This document shows positions 33,892-43,194 of a DNA stretch of 64,000 nucleotides, one piece after another. Position numbers and translations under genes: made by a program. Numbering within the stretch: the first letter of the stretch is position 1; every line of letters starts with the position of its first letter. Origin of the DNA: CAZHUM01 sp046484045 (GTDB lineage Archaea > Thermoplasmatota > Thermoplasmata > Halarchaeoplasmatales > Halarchaeoplasmataceae); assembly GCA_046484045.1 (NCBI GenBank), contig JAWOBZ010000080.1:35498-99497 (forward strand), written 5' to 3'. The notes below the pieces were generated by a model. That model had not been told where the DNA came from, ran no database searches, and was given only the letters and a program-made list of their open reading frames with translations.

Positions 33892-34857
33892 ATGATGAGC
33901 AAGATGAAGGACATTTGGACGGAGAAGTACAGACCGCAGACATTGGACGAGGTTTTCGGGCAGGAACAGGTGGTCGAGAGGTTGAAAGCCTATGTTAAAC
34001 AGGGTAATATACCTCACCTCCTATTCGCCGGACCTGCCGGAACGGGTAAGACCACGTCTGCCATAGCACTTTCTAAGGAGATATTCAAGGACAAATGGAA
34101 GTCGAACTTCTTCGAGTTGAACGCCAGTGACGAAAGGGGTATCGACGTTATCAGGAACAAGATCAAGGAGTACGCCAGGACGAGTTCACTGGGTGCAAGG
34201 GGGTTCAAAGTGATCTTCATGGACGAGGCGGATTCACTCACTTCAGAGGCTCAAGCGGCGCTCAGGAGGACCATGGAGAAGTTCTCCAGCAACTGCCGGT
34301 TCATACTGTCCTGCAACTATTCATCCAAGATCATCGATCCCATACAATCCAGATGTGCCGTATTCAGGTTCAGTAGATTGACCAAGGAGAACGTAAGAAA
34401 ATGGATCCAGCACATCTCGGAAGAAGAGGGGTTGACGGTGACCGAGGATGCTGTGGAAACTCTTATAAGGATAGCCGAGGGGGATCTCAGGAAGGCGACC
34501 AACCTCTTACAAATATCCGCTTCAACCACGTCCGAGATCACGGAAGAGAACGTTAGACTGAGTGCCAACGTGGCGAAACCCGGTGACATCGAGGAGCTGA
34601 TAAAGATCGCTATAGAGGGAGAGTTCATGGAAGTAAGAAACAAACTCCAGGACCTCCTGATCGAGTACGGTCTCTCCGGCTCCGACATCGTCAAACAGAT
34701 ACACCGCACGATATACGACATCCCCATGGACAACGAAAGGAGGATGATGTTGGTGGACAGGATAGGTGAAGCCGAGTTCAGGATAGTCCAGGGCTCGAAC
34801 GACATGATCCAACTCGAGGCTCTGCTGGCCAACTTCGCCTTCGAGGTTGAAGATTGA
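33892..34857 (+). CDS. rfcS: Replication factor C small subunit
   Basis: RfcS is the AAA+ subunit of the clamp loader that places PCNA on primer-template DNA. The protein of about 321 residues has the start IWTEKYRPQTLDEVFGQE, Walker A FAGPAGTGKTT, Walker B VIFMDEADSLT, sensor 1 FILSCNYSSKI and the SRC arginine-finger motif (QSRCAVFRFSRL). A long upstream extension of the frame is not part of the protein. Either of two adjacent ATG codons may start it. No inteins are seen. The large subunit is not nearby. Confidence 0.95.
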   Translation: MMSKMKDIWTEKYRPQTLDEVFGQEQVVERLKAYVKQGNIPHLLFAGPAGTGKTTSAIALSKEIFKDKWKSNFFELNASDERGIDVIRNKIKEYARTSSLGARGFKVIFMDEADSLTSEAQAALRRTMEKFSSNCRFILSCNYSSKIIDPIQSRCAVFRFSRLTKENVRKWIQHISEEEGLTVTEDAVETLIRIAEGDLRKATNLLQISASTTSEITEENVRLSANVAKPGDIEELIKIAIEGEFMEVRNKLQDLLIEYGLSGSDIVKQIHRTIYDIPMDNERRMMLVDRIGEAEFRIVQGSNDMIQLEALLANFAFEVED

Positions 34858-34859
34858 AC

Positions 34860-35279
34860 CTATTCTCCGATGATCTTTACAGTGATCTCTCTTTTTCTTG
34901 CCGGTACATCCATATCGCACAAGATTATCTGCTGCCACGTGCCGAGCTTCAGTTTTCCGTTAGAGATGGGTACGGTCAGACTGGGTCCTATGAAGGATGC
35001 TCTCACATGTGAATGACCGTTCCCGTCGTGCCACTTTTCGTGATGTTTGTAGTACATATCTTTGGGGAAAAGTCTGTCCAGTGCTTCCGGCAAGTCGTGG
35101 AGTAGACCCGGTTCGTACTCGATGGTGGTGATAGCCGCCGTGGAGCCGGAGACGAAGAAAAGTGCGATCCCTTCTTTGATCCCTGTTTTTTTGACGGCCT
35201 CTTGACCCTGGTTTGTGATGTTCTTTATGTCCAGTTCCTGATGTGTCTTTACGTGGATAGTGGTCTCTGCTACTGTCAT
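34860..35279 (-). CDS. YjbQ-family (UPF0047) protein
   Basis: The product of about 139 residues belongs to the widespread YjbQ family of small trimeric metal-binding proteins, some with weak thiamine-phosphate synthase activity. Family motifs are VSGSTAAITTIEYEPGL, the HHEKWHDGNGHSHVRASFIG metal-binding segment and the C-terminal TWQQIILCDMDVPARKREI. It ends two bases from the rfcS stop (convergent). The start MTVAETTIHVK is chosen from two in-frame options. Confidence 0.9.
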   Translation of the reverse strand: MTVAETTIHVKTHQELDIKNITNQGQEAVKKTGIKEGIALFFVSGSTAAITTIEYEPGLLHDLPEALDRLFPKDMYYKHHEKWHDGNGHSHVRASFIGPSLTVPISNGKLKLGTWQQIILCDMDVPARKREITVKIIGE

Positions 35280-35477
35280 GGTCGTCAAATCGAAGTATGA
35301 AATATACCTGTTTTGGTCGTTTTTCCGTCTGACGAACCGTCATACTTGTGTTTATTAGTTCGTTTTCGAACGATTATTTTATTTCTAAGACCATAATTAT
35401 TTCATTTTTGGACCACTGGCTTTAATCAATTAATAATCGGTATACACGTGAAAATCGTTTTATTTTTTTACCAAAAG

Positions 35478-35530
35478 ATATATATATATTTAAAATATAA
35501 ACTGAATTGCAATATTCCAAGGAGGAATAT
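35478..35530 (+). promoter_or_regulatory. Strong promoter and SD of the S-layer-like gene
   Basis: A long TATA region, ATATATATATTTAAAATATA (35479-35498), is followed by a short leader with AAGGAGGA at about 35519-35526, eight bases before the ATG. The rich TATA box and full Shine-Dalgarno site are the best in the window and fit a very highly expressed surface protein. Confidence 0.6.
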
Positions 35531-35533
35531 GAA

Positions 35534-38251
35534 ATGAATGTGAAAAAAATGAATAAAAGAATTAGTGTACTAGTATGCGCTATGCTTATGATGTCTTTGG
35601 TAGGACTTTTAGTTAGTCCTGCCCAGGCAGAAGACATAGCAGACAATCCCGACGATAGAGATGACTTTGTACGATTAGTAAGCACAACAAGTGATACAGG
35701 TGCCGCAGGTGATTACATAGACTGTTATGTAGGAGAAGAAGACGTTAGATTCGGACTGGAAGTTCAGTCGCTGCAGTATGGTGACGGAACTGGAAAGAAC
35801 GTATCTAGAGTTTGGGTAGAATTGGATGTCAGCGCGCCCATATCCTGGGAAAACAGGGAAGAGACTCCAGGAGCACAGGGCGCAGACATGAGTGGAACTG
35901 AACCCGCTGCCAACTCGACGATAGTTTTCGGTGTCGACAGCGACGCATGGTACAATGCAAGACCGTTCGAGTTCGACGTTGACCCAGATGCCACACCCGG
36001 CGAGTACAGCATGACAGTGACTATCCACTACAGGTACGTAGACGAAACAAACACGGGACAAACCACAGAGCTCGAAACATGGATCCTTTTCGACATCATG
36101 GATAACACCATGGTCGATGATGGACAACCTGATCTGTGGGCTGGAGAAGACTTCCAGCCGATAAGCTTCGACGTTGACCCAGATGCAGGAACGGTGAACA
36201 TAGAAGATACGCACGTCACACTTGACGAAGCCAGTATCTCACCATCAGTAGACATCACCATCAGGGACGAAACCGCATTTATTCCTGGTGTATTAGCCAA
36301 TCCAGACACAGCTAACTACAGATTCGATGTCGGAGCTGACGTACCACCGGATATCTACAGTGTAGATTACACACTCACAGCCATGAGAGCTGGAGTTGAG
36401 ATCGAAGAAACTGGAAGAGTAAACTTCACAGTCGAATACACACCGAAAATAGAAGTGTCATACGATCCGATAGAGATAGAACAGGGAACTCTGACGTCAA
36501 CGTTTAACGTTACCTTCGAGAACGTCGGCAACGTGGACCTTAGTCAAGTGTATGTCGGTCTCAACGACGATCAAGACTATTTCCCAACCAAAGTTGAACA
36601 TTACGAATACGGTGACGCTGTAGGTCCTGGAGCTTATTTATTGGGCGACGGCGATCTCGCAATAGCTGGTTCTGAGAGCATGACCTTCGGAATCGGATTC
36701 CACAGATACCTACAAGAAGGAGACCACAAACTGGAATTCAGATGGGACGGTTGGTATTACAACGACGGTTCCACTGGAGATCCAAGCTCTTACGAGCACA
36801 TCGGTGTTGATTGGGCCGATGCAGACCCAGACACAGCATTCTTATACAATGTAGTTGCAGATAACCATGAATATGATAACCCTGGAGGAGACACTATCAT
36901 TGGAGCCGCAGACCCATGGACAGAGCCGTATGCGATGATGTCGGTAGTTGACGAAGTCATAGACATGGAAGGGACCGCAGTAGGCAGTGTAATACTCGAC
37001 GGAGATATCACATATGTACAGTTCCAAGTTACGATATTCAACTATGAACTCGTAGATTTCAAGGATATCGAAGCCGTCCTGAACGTAGGAAGCGGAACTC
37101 CGTTCTTCCACCCACAGGACCACACGGCTACCACGGTAGAGATGGACAAATCAGTATCAGATACAGAGATAGCTGCTTACGATCCAGCTACAGGTGACCC
37201 GGGAGAAGCTGATTTATCCTTCAACGTGGACACCAACGACGACTTCGTTGCTGATACATTGTCCGGTAATGCTCACGCATACGCTGGAATAGTAACCATC
37301 AATAGGATGGTCAACGAAGACACACTGGAAGAGGTAACCAATCAGGACGTACCGATAGACGGAGAACTAGAAGGACTCGGACCCAAGATGGTCGTAGAAG
37401 GAACACTAGAGGATGACAAGGTCAAAGCCGGAGAGATGTTCAACCTGACCTACACACTTTCAAACCACGGCGACGACGTAGCTAGAGACGTATGGATGAC
37501 CATGCAGCCCGAGTTATACGACAACGACGACTGGACGATCCACGATGGATTCATAACTGCCATCGCATCCGACAACGAAACGATGTCGATGTGGGGCATG
37601 TCAGAAGCCACAAACACAGAGTACTCCGAAGTGACCCTCGAAAACCTCGGTATCAACGATGCCAAGGAGATCGTCGAACTGCACATGTACGTGGAAGGTG
37701 CACTTTCCTCACCACAACCGCACATTTGGACGATGTACGTCGGCGAACTCGCACCCGGTGAAGAGATCGAAGTGACCTGGCAGATGGTATCTGACAGGGA
37801 CATGGAGATCGGAAAACCGTACCAGGAAGACATCGAAGTTACTTGGATGGATTCAAACGGTGCCAACGATACACAGGTATTCCCAACTACCATCAGAACA
37901 CAGAGTAAAGGTGAAACCTACGAGCCAAGCAGTGGATTCGCAGGAACTTCAACCGAAACCGGCTTGATAATCGTGTTCATCATAATCGTGATAGCACTAC
38001 TGCTCATCGTTATGATGACTACGAAGAAAGGCGGTAAGAAAGAAGAGCCTGAAGAGGAAACCTGGGAAGAACCTGAACCAGAACCAGTGATGGAAGAAGA
38101 GACAGTCGAAGAAGAACCTTGGGGCGAACCTGAAGAGGAATCTTGGGAAGAAGAACCCGAAGAGGAATCCTGGGAAGAAGAACCCGAAGAGGAATCCTGG
38201 GAAGAAGAACCCGAGGAAGTCGAAGAATCCAAAGAAGAGGAAGTCTGGTAA
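35534..38251 (+). CDS. S-layer-like surface protein with cytoplasmic acidic tail
   Basis: The protein of about 905 residues has a signal peptide (MNVKKMNKRISVLVCAMLMM, cleaved after SPAQA) and a very acidic, Asp/Thr-rich extracellular part with repeated beta-sandwich segments. Several N-x-S/T glycosylation sites and FNVTFENVGNVDL-type CARDB/NEW3-like regions are visible. A C-terminal helix, GLIIVFIIIVIALLLIVMM, anchors it. A cytoplasmic tail of about 75 residues rich in Glu, Pro and Trp follows, including three 9-residue repeats. A strong promoter suggests a major envelope protein. The exact role is inferred from layout. Confidence 0.75.
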   Translation: MNVKKMNKRISVLVCAMLMMSLVGLLVSPAQAEDIADNPDDRDDFVRLVSTTSDTGAAGDYIDCYVGEEDVRFGLEVQSLQYGDGTGKNVSRVWVELDVSAPISWENREETPGAQGADMSGTEPAANSTIVFGVDSDAWYNARPFEFDVDPDATPGEYSMTVTIHYRYVDETNTGQTTELETWILFDIMDNTMVDDGQPDLWAGEDFQPISFDVDPDAGTVNIEDTHVTLDEASISPSVDITIRDETAFIPGVLANPDTANYRFDVGADVPPDIYSVDYTLTAMRAGVEIEETGRVNFTVEYTPKIEVSYDPIEIEQGTLTSTFNVTFENVGNVDLSQVYVGLNDDQDYFPTKVEHYEYGDAVGPGAYLLGDGDLAIAGSESMTFGIGFHRYLQEGDHKLEFRWDGWYYNDGSTGDPSSYEHIGVDWADADPDTAFLYNVVADNHEYDNPGGDTIIGAADPWTEPYAMMSVVDEVIDMEGTAVGSVILDGDITYVQFQVTIFNYELVDFKDIEAVLNVGSGTPFFHPQDHTATTVEMDKSVSDTEIAAYDPATGDPGEADLSFNVDTNDDFVADTLSGNAHAYAGIVTINRMVNEDTLEEVTNQDVPIDGELEGLGPKMVVEGTLEDDKVKAGEMFNLTYTLSNHGDDVARDVWMTMQPELYDNDDWTIHDGFITAIASDNETMSMWGMSEATNTEYSEVTLENLGINDAKEIVELHMYVEGALSSPQPHIWTMYVGELAPGEEIEVTWQMVSDRDMEIGKPYQEDIEVTWMDSNGANDTQVFPTTIRTQSKGETYEPSSGFAGTSTETGLIIVFIIIVIALLLIVMMTTKKGGKKEEPEEETWEEPEPEPVMEEETVEEEPWGEPEEESWEEEPEEESWEEEPEEESWEEEPEEVEESKEEEVW
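38129..38209 (+). repeat. 27-bp tandem repeat in the S-layer-like gene
   Basis: Three near-identical 27-base units encode PEEESWEEE in the cytoplasmic tail; the second and third are identical and the first differs at two bases. Copy number probably varies between strains by slippage. Confidence 0.85.
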
Positions 38252-38253
38252 GT

Positions 38254-38300
38254 CTTGAGAGCTTTGCTCGAAAGATATCGAGAAATCCTCAAGGATTTCT
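38254..38300 (+). repeat. Hairpins downstream of the S-layer-like gene
   Basis: CTT-GA-GAGC, loop TTT, GCTC-GA-AAG forms a hairpin with a tandem GA mismatch (38254-38274). AGAAATCC/GGATTTCT with loop TCAA follows at 38281-38300. The first has the same design as hairpins near the tRNA genes. Confidence 0.65.
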
Positions 38301-38334
38301 GGTAAACTTCCGGTAAAACAAAACCTTTAAACCC

Positions 38335-38356
38335 TTTTTTTTCTTTTTTCTATTTC
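38335..38356 (+). terminator. Poly-T terminator of the S-layer-like gene
   Basis: Runs of eight and six T separated by one C, then TATTTCTT, follow the gene at a distance of about 85 bases. This is the usual archaeal intrinsic terminator form. Confidence 0.6.
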
Positions 38357-38423
38357 TTAAGATTTTCGTCCAAAGTTTTCCAAAAATTTTTACCCTCTAG
38401 AACTCATACCCTCTTGAATCTAC

Positions 38424-39686
38424 ATGTTCGGTAAACTAGACGTACCAACTATCAGGGAAGCGAAGAAGAGGGTGAGAGCAAGGAATAGATTCTTCGTAGT
38501 GTTATCGGTGATCTTCGTTCTTTTCTTGTTCTACGTACTTTTTTGGATCATCATATTCCCAGGTCCCAAGCGATTGGACTTCACCAAGACCCTTTTGTGG
38601 AGCGGTGCTACCTTCGTTCTGTACATCGGAGCGAAGGCGTTAGGACGTTTGTTCTTGAATAAGATGATCAGTGCCTGGGAGAGCTTGGATGATTTCGATC
38701 CTGAAGAGAAGGTCGGCGGATTCAAGGTTGGTAAGATCAAGGGATACACTAAGAAGATAGCGGACGATATGGGTATCGACGGCGAGCCGGTCAAGGTATG
38801 CACCATGGATTCACCGATGCCCAACGCGTTCGGTCTCCTGTGGAGGAACGTGATCTGCCTTGACAGGTCGTGGCTGCGTATATTGGATGAACAGGAACTG
38901 AAGGCGCTTATAGCCCACGAGTTGACCCACCTGAAAATGAAGAAGACCCGACCCATGTTCTCGCATCCCACGTTGTTCAGCTTCGTTATATTTTTACAGA
39001 TATCCGTGCTGACGTCCCTTTTCTTCTTCTATGAAGTGTCTGATTATTACTTCAGGTTCATGACGCTTTTCTTCATCTTCCATTGGGTGGATATGATGTT
39101 CCTGTTGTTACCTTTGAAATCATCCAGGGCGGAAGAGCATCTGTGTGATTGGTCGGCGGTCAAGTACACAGATATCTTTGGTGCTGTCAACCTCATGCTG
39201 AAGCTGGGACAGAGGTACGAAGCCATCAACATAATCAACGCCGCCATAAGCGAGATGAAGAAAAAGTACCGGATCCCTCTTTCCGACTACGTCCAACTCC
39301 CACAGATGATCGATAAGAACATAAAACGGTCGAAGATAGACCCGGAGGGCATCAGAGAGACTGTCAGAGAGACCGTAGAGGATATGGCGGCAGAGAATGG
39401 ATGGAAAAAGGCTACATTCAGCTTTTCGACCGGCGGAGGAGACAGCTTGTTCAGCGGTAGAAATAGACACAAAGTCGACTGGATCCAGTACGACAGTCAC
39501 ATAATGGATTTCAGATTAGATGAGAAGGAACTACCACAGTTTATAGAGGACATAAAATCAGACAGGAAAAGCTTCCTCTTCGACGCCAAGATAGATTCCT
39601 ATAAGGACTCACACGGCACCCATCCTACCATAAAACAGCGCGTCCTGTTCCTTTGGAAGAACTACAAGAACAGAGCGGTCAGCTGA
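38424..39686 (+). CDS. M48-family (HtpX/Ste24-like) membrane metalloprotease
   Basis: The 420-residue protein has two N-terminal transmembrane helices (about 22-45 and 55-75) and the zinc-protease motif AHELTHLK (HExxH), followed by more hydrophobic helices (about 188-235) and the downstream EEHLCDWSAVKYT segment with the third ligand Glu. HtpX-type enzymes degrade damaged membrane proteins. It sits downstream of the S-layer-like gene with its own short spacer. Its 3' end overlaps the convergent btpA gene by eight bases. Confidence 0.88.
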   Translation: MFGKLDVPTIREAKKRVRARNRFFVVLSVIFVLFLFYVLFWIIIFPGPKRLDFTKTLLWSGATFVLYIGAKALGRLFLNKMISAWESLDDFDPEEKVGGFKVGKIKGYTKKIADDMGIDGEPVKVCTMDSPMPNAFGLLWRNVICLDRSWLRILDEQELKALIAHELTHLKMKKTRPMFSHPTLFSFVIFLQISVLTSLFFFYEVSDYYFRFMTLFFIFHWVDMMFLLLPLKSSRAEEHLCDWSAVKYTDIFGAVNLMLKLGQRYEAINIINAAISEMKKKYRIPLSDYVQLPQMIDKNIKRSKIDPEGIRETVRETVEDMAAENGWKKATFSFSTGGGDSLFSGRNRHKVDWIQYDSHIMDFRLDEKELPQFIEDIKSDRKSFLFDAKIDSYKDSHGTHPTIKQRVLFLWKNYKNRAVS

Positions 39687-40461
39687 TACTTCTTACCTCG
39701 TCCATCAGTTCTTTCACCTTTTCCACGGAAACTGGGTTATGGATATCCTGGTTCTCTTTTATTGAGGTTCCCACTATGGCTCCGTCGGAGTTTTTCAGGA
39801 CGTTGATGGCGTTGTTAACGGTTAAACCGGAGCCTATCAGCACCGGTGCTTGTACAGAATCTTTCGCCCTCTTCAACTCGACCAAGTCCACGGGTGTACC
39901 GGTCTCCTCCCCGCTGATGATGATACCGTCGGCTTTCCCTCTTATAACAGCGTCTCTGGACCCTTTAACTATATCTTTCGGATAGATCTGATCGCCGTGC
40001 TTGACGTGGATGTCGGCCAATATGCCGGCCTTTATGTCGAGGGCGTTCTTATATCGATGGATCTGGGCGGCTTCTCCCTCGATAATACCCTGCTCCGTCG
40101 CCGTTACGCCGGTGTACACGTTCACCCGGATGAAGTCCAGGTTGAGGACTTTAGCGATGCCAAGGGCGGCTTCCCAGTCGTTCCTGAGTACGTTAACACC
40201 CACGGGGACGTCCACTATCTTCTTTATCTCACAGCAGGCCATGGTCATGGCGGCCACGGTCTCTTTGGACACCTTCACCGAGAACGGCATGTCACCGTAG
40301 TTCTCCACGAGGATGGCGTCTATACCTCCCTGTTCGAGGTTTCGGGCGTCTCTAAGCCCGCTCTTCATCACGTGATTCATACCCTTATAACCGGATTTTC
40401 CCGGCAGAGGGGGCAGATGTACCATCCCTATGATCTTCTTCTTATCACCGAACCTTAACAT
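39679..40461 (-). CDS. btpA: BtpA/SgcQ-family TIM-barrel protein
   Basis: This 260-residue protein matches the BtpA family throughout: IGMVHLPPLPGKSGY at the start, DAILVENYGDMPF, VPVGVNVLRND, RVNVYTGVTATEQG, and the C-terminal LIGSGLTVNNA and GAIVGTSIKE phosphate-binding region. The family is a TIM barrel, linked in cyanobacteria to photosystem I assembly; its archaeal role is unknown, and a nucleoside or sugar metabolism role is likely. The length is normal. Confidence 0.88.
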   Translation of the reverse strand: MLRFGDKKKIIGMVHLPPLPGKSGYKGMNHVMKSGLRDARNLEQGGIDAILVENYGDMPFSVKVSKETVAAMTMACCEIKKIVDVPVGVNVLRNDWEAALGIAKVLNLDFIRVNVYTGVTATEQGIIEGEAAQIHRYKNALDIKAGILADIHVKHGDQIYPKDIVKGSRDAVIRGKADGIIISGEETGTPVDLVELKRAKDSVQAPVLIGSGLTVNNAINVLKNSDGAIVGTSIKENQDIHNPVSVEKVKELMDEVRSIS

Positions 40462-40491
40462 GTTCTATGATTGTGTTTCTATGGTTTAACG

Positions 40492-40508
40492 TTTTTGAAC
40501 CATGTCAC
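40492..40508 (+). repeat. 17-bp direct repeat, left copy
   Basis: TTTTTGAACCATGTCAC occurs here and again, exactly, at 42264-42280, on both sides of the DUF234 ATPase gene. A 17-base exact match at this distance is not expected by chance. Confidence 0.85.
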
Positions 40509-40582
40509 TTCTTATCCAAGAACTTCTTGATCTCTTCCTCATCTCGCTCTTCAAAAGTGCAGATTGACCCCAGATCTTCAAC
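40505..40582 (-). pseudogene. Possible gene remnant next to the ATPase
   Basis: A short frame with no start codon reads EDLGSICTFEERDEEEIKKF then LDKK and a stop that lies in the left 17-bp repeat. It looks like the C-terminal end of a lost gene, because of the charged helical ending, but no family is identified. Confidence 0.3.
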
Positions 40583-40693
40583 CTATATTAATTCACGGAT
40601 ATCAAATATTTTCGAAGTTGTATAGCCAGAATCAAATATTACAATCTCGTATTTAGACCGCGGTCATAACTATTACTTGTAGGTGTGTTATAT

Positions 40694-42064
40694 TCATACT
40701 AAGATATCTTCTAACTGGTGAAGTATGATATCATCTCTTCCTTCGGATCTATCAATAAGTTTCTTTTCATATCCTGATCTTGAGAATAGACCAAATGTCT
40801 CTTCACGACTATCATTTCTCCATCTGACCTGAGCGGCTTTCCTTTCTAGCTTTTTCAACACTCCGATGTCGACCTTATCTTTACTCCATTTACATTCTCC
40901 CAAAAAGATCTGGTTGTCTTTTTCATCGAGCGCAACTATGTCTATCTCGTTTTCTTCGTGCCACCACCGACCAATTTTATTATATTCATATTTGCGTTTT
41001 ACGGCTTTCAGACATACATCCTCAAATATCCTACCCATATAATGACTGTAATCTTCTTTTACAGTATCTATCACTCCATCTGGGTTTACCTCGATCTGGC
41101 TCATATTAGGATAAACAAAGGTGATCCAGAAACGGAAATAATTATCCTTTAATTTGTATAGGAAATTTCTCTGTTTTGGCTTTTCAGTTACTGGATATTC
41201 CTTATAGATTATATCCAATCTGTCCAAGGAGTTTAGATACTTATTGATATTTGTGATGGATATTTTACTTTTAGAAGATATCTCTGAAAGTTTGGTAGCA
41301 CCGTCTATTATGGATTTGATGATGTTAAAATAAGTATTGGGCTTTCTTAATTCCTCTCTAAGCAATATCTCCGCTTCCTCGTAGAGTATATTCAATTTAT
41401 TCAGGAAGGTGCCCTGGATATTATCGTAGAAACCTTTCTTCGGGTCGAATTCTTTTAGATAGAAAGGTACGGCTCCAATCGCACCGTAAGTTTTTATCAA
41501 ATCTTCCTGTGAATAATCTGGTAGGAATTCACTTAGTTTCATTATGGGTATCTCGTCTACCTTGAGCTGCCCAGTTCGACGTCCATACAGTGGACTGCTG
41601 TAATCGAGCACCTCCTTTTCCATCATACCTATGGAAGAACCGGTTAATACGAGGAAGATGTTTTCTTCACTCAGCACCTCATCCCAGATGTACTGCATCT
41701 CGGACAATATCTCTTTGTTCTCCTCGATCCAATAGGGAAACTCGTCGATGATGAAGACGAATTTTTCTTGCGTGGATATCTTGTCGACCATGTTTATGAA
41801 CAGCTCAGAGAGGGAGTTGGTTTCTGGAAGGTAAATATCGTGTTCTTTCGCAAGTTCATTCCTTAATCTCTCGACTTCAAGAGAAAAATCCTGTTTCCTA
41901 GAGAGAAAGTAAAAATTTGGTTTATCCTTTGAAAACTCCTTGGCTAGGGTGGTCTTACCGATCCTCCTCCTTCCATAGATGATAAAAAAATCAGAGCCTT
42001 CGCTTTCGTACCTCTCTTCGAGTCCGTCGAGCTCGTACTCCCGATCTATGAATTGTAGTATCAT
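40694..42064 (-). CDS. Archaeal AAA-type ATPase with DUF234 nuclease-like domain
   Basis: The 456-residue protein starts with the archaeal ATPase signature FIDREYELDGLEERYES. It has Walker A YGRRRIGKTTL and Walker B FVFIIDEFPY, a winged-helix middle, and a C-terminal DUF234 region with the PD-(D/E)xK-like pattern EIDIVALDEKDNQ/GECKW. These genes are often mobile and occur in expanded families in archaea. Exact direct repeats flank the locus and a gene remnant lies beside it, consistent with insertion. The target of its nuclease-like domain is unknown. Confidence 0.85.
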   Translation of the reverse strand: MILQFIDREYELDGLEERYESEGSDFFIIYGRRRIGKTTLAKEFSKDKPNFYFLSRKQDFSLEVERLRNELAKEHDIYLPETNSLSELFINMVDKISTQEKFVFIIDEFPYWIEENKEILSEMQYIWDEVLSEENIFLVLTGSSIGMMEKEVLDYSSPLYGRRTGQLKVDEIPIMKLSEFLPDYSQEDLIKTYGAIGAVPFYLKEFDPKKGFYDNIQGTFLNKLNILYEEAEILLREELRKPNTYFNIIKSIIDGATKLSEISSKSKISITNINKYLNSLDRLDIIYKEYPVTEKPKQRNFLYKLKDNYFRFWITFVYPNMSQIEVNPDGVIDTVKEDYSHYMGRIFEDVCLKAVKRKYEYNKIGRWWHEENEIDIVALDEKDNQIFLGECKWSKDKVDIGVLKKLERKAAQVRWRNDSREETFGLFSRSGYEKKLIDRSEGRDDIILHQLEDILV

Positions 42065-42263
42065 AATACTTAGTATTACGCTACTATGTTATATATTTTT
42101 TGTCAGAAAGTATTTCTTCATGCCTTCCGTCCGTGTGACCAGTGCCCTCTATCTGCTCTTAATCGACTGTTTGATCGTCGTTGTCACCGTCATCATCTAC
42201 TTCACTATCACCGCTACTTCCCATCGTTTCATCCTACATATATGAAATCAGTCATGTCAAATA

Positions 42264-42280
42264 TTTTTGAACCATGTCAC
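42264..42280 (+). repeat. 17-bp direct repeat, right copy
   Basis: This is an exact copy of the sequence at 40492-40508. It lies just upstream of the TATA-like CTTTTATA of the next gene, so the insertion it may mark ends close to that promoter. Confidence 0.85.
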
Positions 42281-42312
42281 AACTTTTATAACCTTCATGC
42301 AATCGGTGAACG

Positions 42313-43194
42313 ATGCTCGACTACTTGATGTCCAAGATAGTTTGGATAATCGCCGCAGTGGTGCTCACCGCCTCAGTCATCGGAGTCTACAACTGGCAGA
42401 GGCATTCCATGGAAGAGGTGGAGCTCGAAGAGAGGGCGAAGGGTATCTCGGAGATGGTGAACCGGATCTGCACTACGGACGGAGAGATCAAGCTGTTAGC
42501 GTCCAGCAACGAGAGCAGGGATCCAGATATCTACTTGGAACCGTCGATAAACGGTCGGGTATATCAGCTGCAGTTCACACCCTCCGGTTTCTACTTAAAA
42601 CAGGGTGACAAGATCATCTGGAGGGACTTCGTGGAGAACGTCCACATGATGAACCCTGCGTTGATAGGCGAAAACGATTACTCCCTGGTGAGCCAAGTCG
42701 ACAGCATCGACCACGACCTGTCGATCTCGTCGGGTGAAAACTTCTACATCATGTCCAAGGGGTACAACGGGGTCTACGAAGTCTTCATCTACTCGGAAGA
42801 TTCGGAAGGGGTCGTGGCTGAGACGAAAACGGTGGGCAGCGTCATAGCGGATTTCTTCCAAGTTAGGCCGTCCAAAGGTAATCTTAGCTACAACAAAACT
42901 GCCAACGACACCTTCAAGGGCGATATTACATTTCAAACGGACTGCCTTTTCCTCAACAACAATACGGAACTGCCGTGTCCCATACCGAAGGTACATCTGT
43001 GGAACGTGAGCTCTGAAAATATATCTGATATCAATATCACCCAGATGGACGAAGAGCACAGTAGATTACAAGTCCATAAGAACGAAAAGGTCCATCTGAA
43101 AAGACAGTTGTTATACATCGATGGAAATTTTACAGCACATAGATTCATCTACACGGATCAAGCTTCTGTGATCTCTCCGGCGACCAGGTGGTAG
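42313..43194 (+). CDS. Membrane-anchored extracytoplasmic protein
   Basis: The 293-residue protein has one N-terminal transmembrane helix (IVWIIAAVVLTASVIGVY) and an extracellular part with several N-x-S/T sites and beta-rich segments such as INGRVYQLQFTPSGFYL. The short cytoplasmic start and single anchor resemble small companions of archaeal Tad/type IV pilus-like surface systems. It faces the giant surface protein gene, with 37 bases of 3' overlap, so the pair may belong together. No catalytic motif is seen. Confidence 0.6.
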   Translation: MLDYLMSKIVWIIAAVVLTASVIGVYNWQRHSMEEVELEERAKGISEMVNRICTTDGEIKLLASSNESRDPDIYLEPSINGRVYQLQFTPSGFYLKQGDKIIWRDFVENVHMMNPALIGENDYSLVSQVDSIDHDLSISSGENFYIMSKGYNGVYEVFIYSEDSEGVVAETKTVGSVIADFFQVRPSKGNLSYNKTANDTFKGDITFQTDCLFLNNNTELPCPIPKVHLWNVSSENISDINITQMDEEHSRLQVHKNEKVHLKRQLLYIDGNFTAHRFIYTDQASVISPATRW

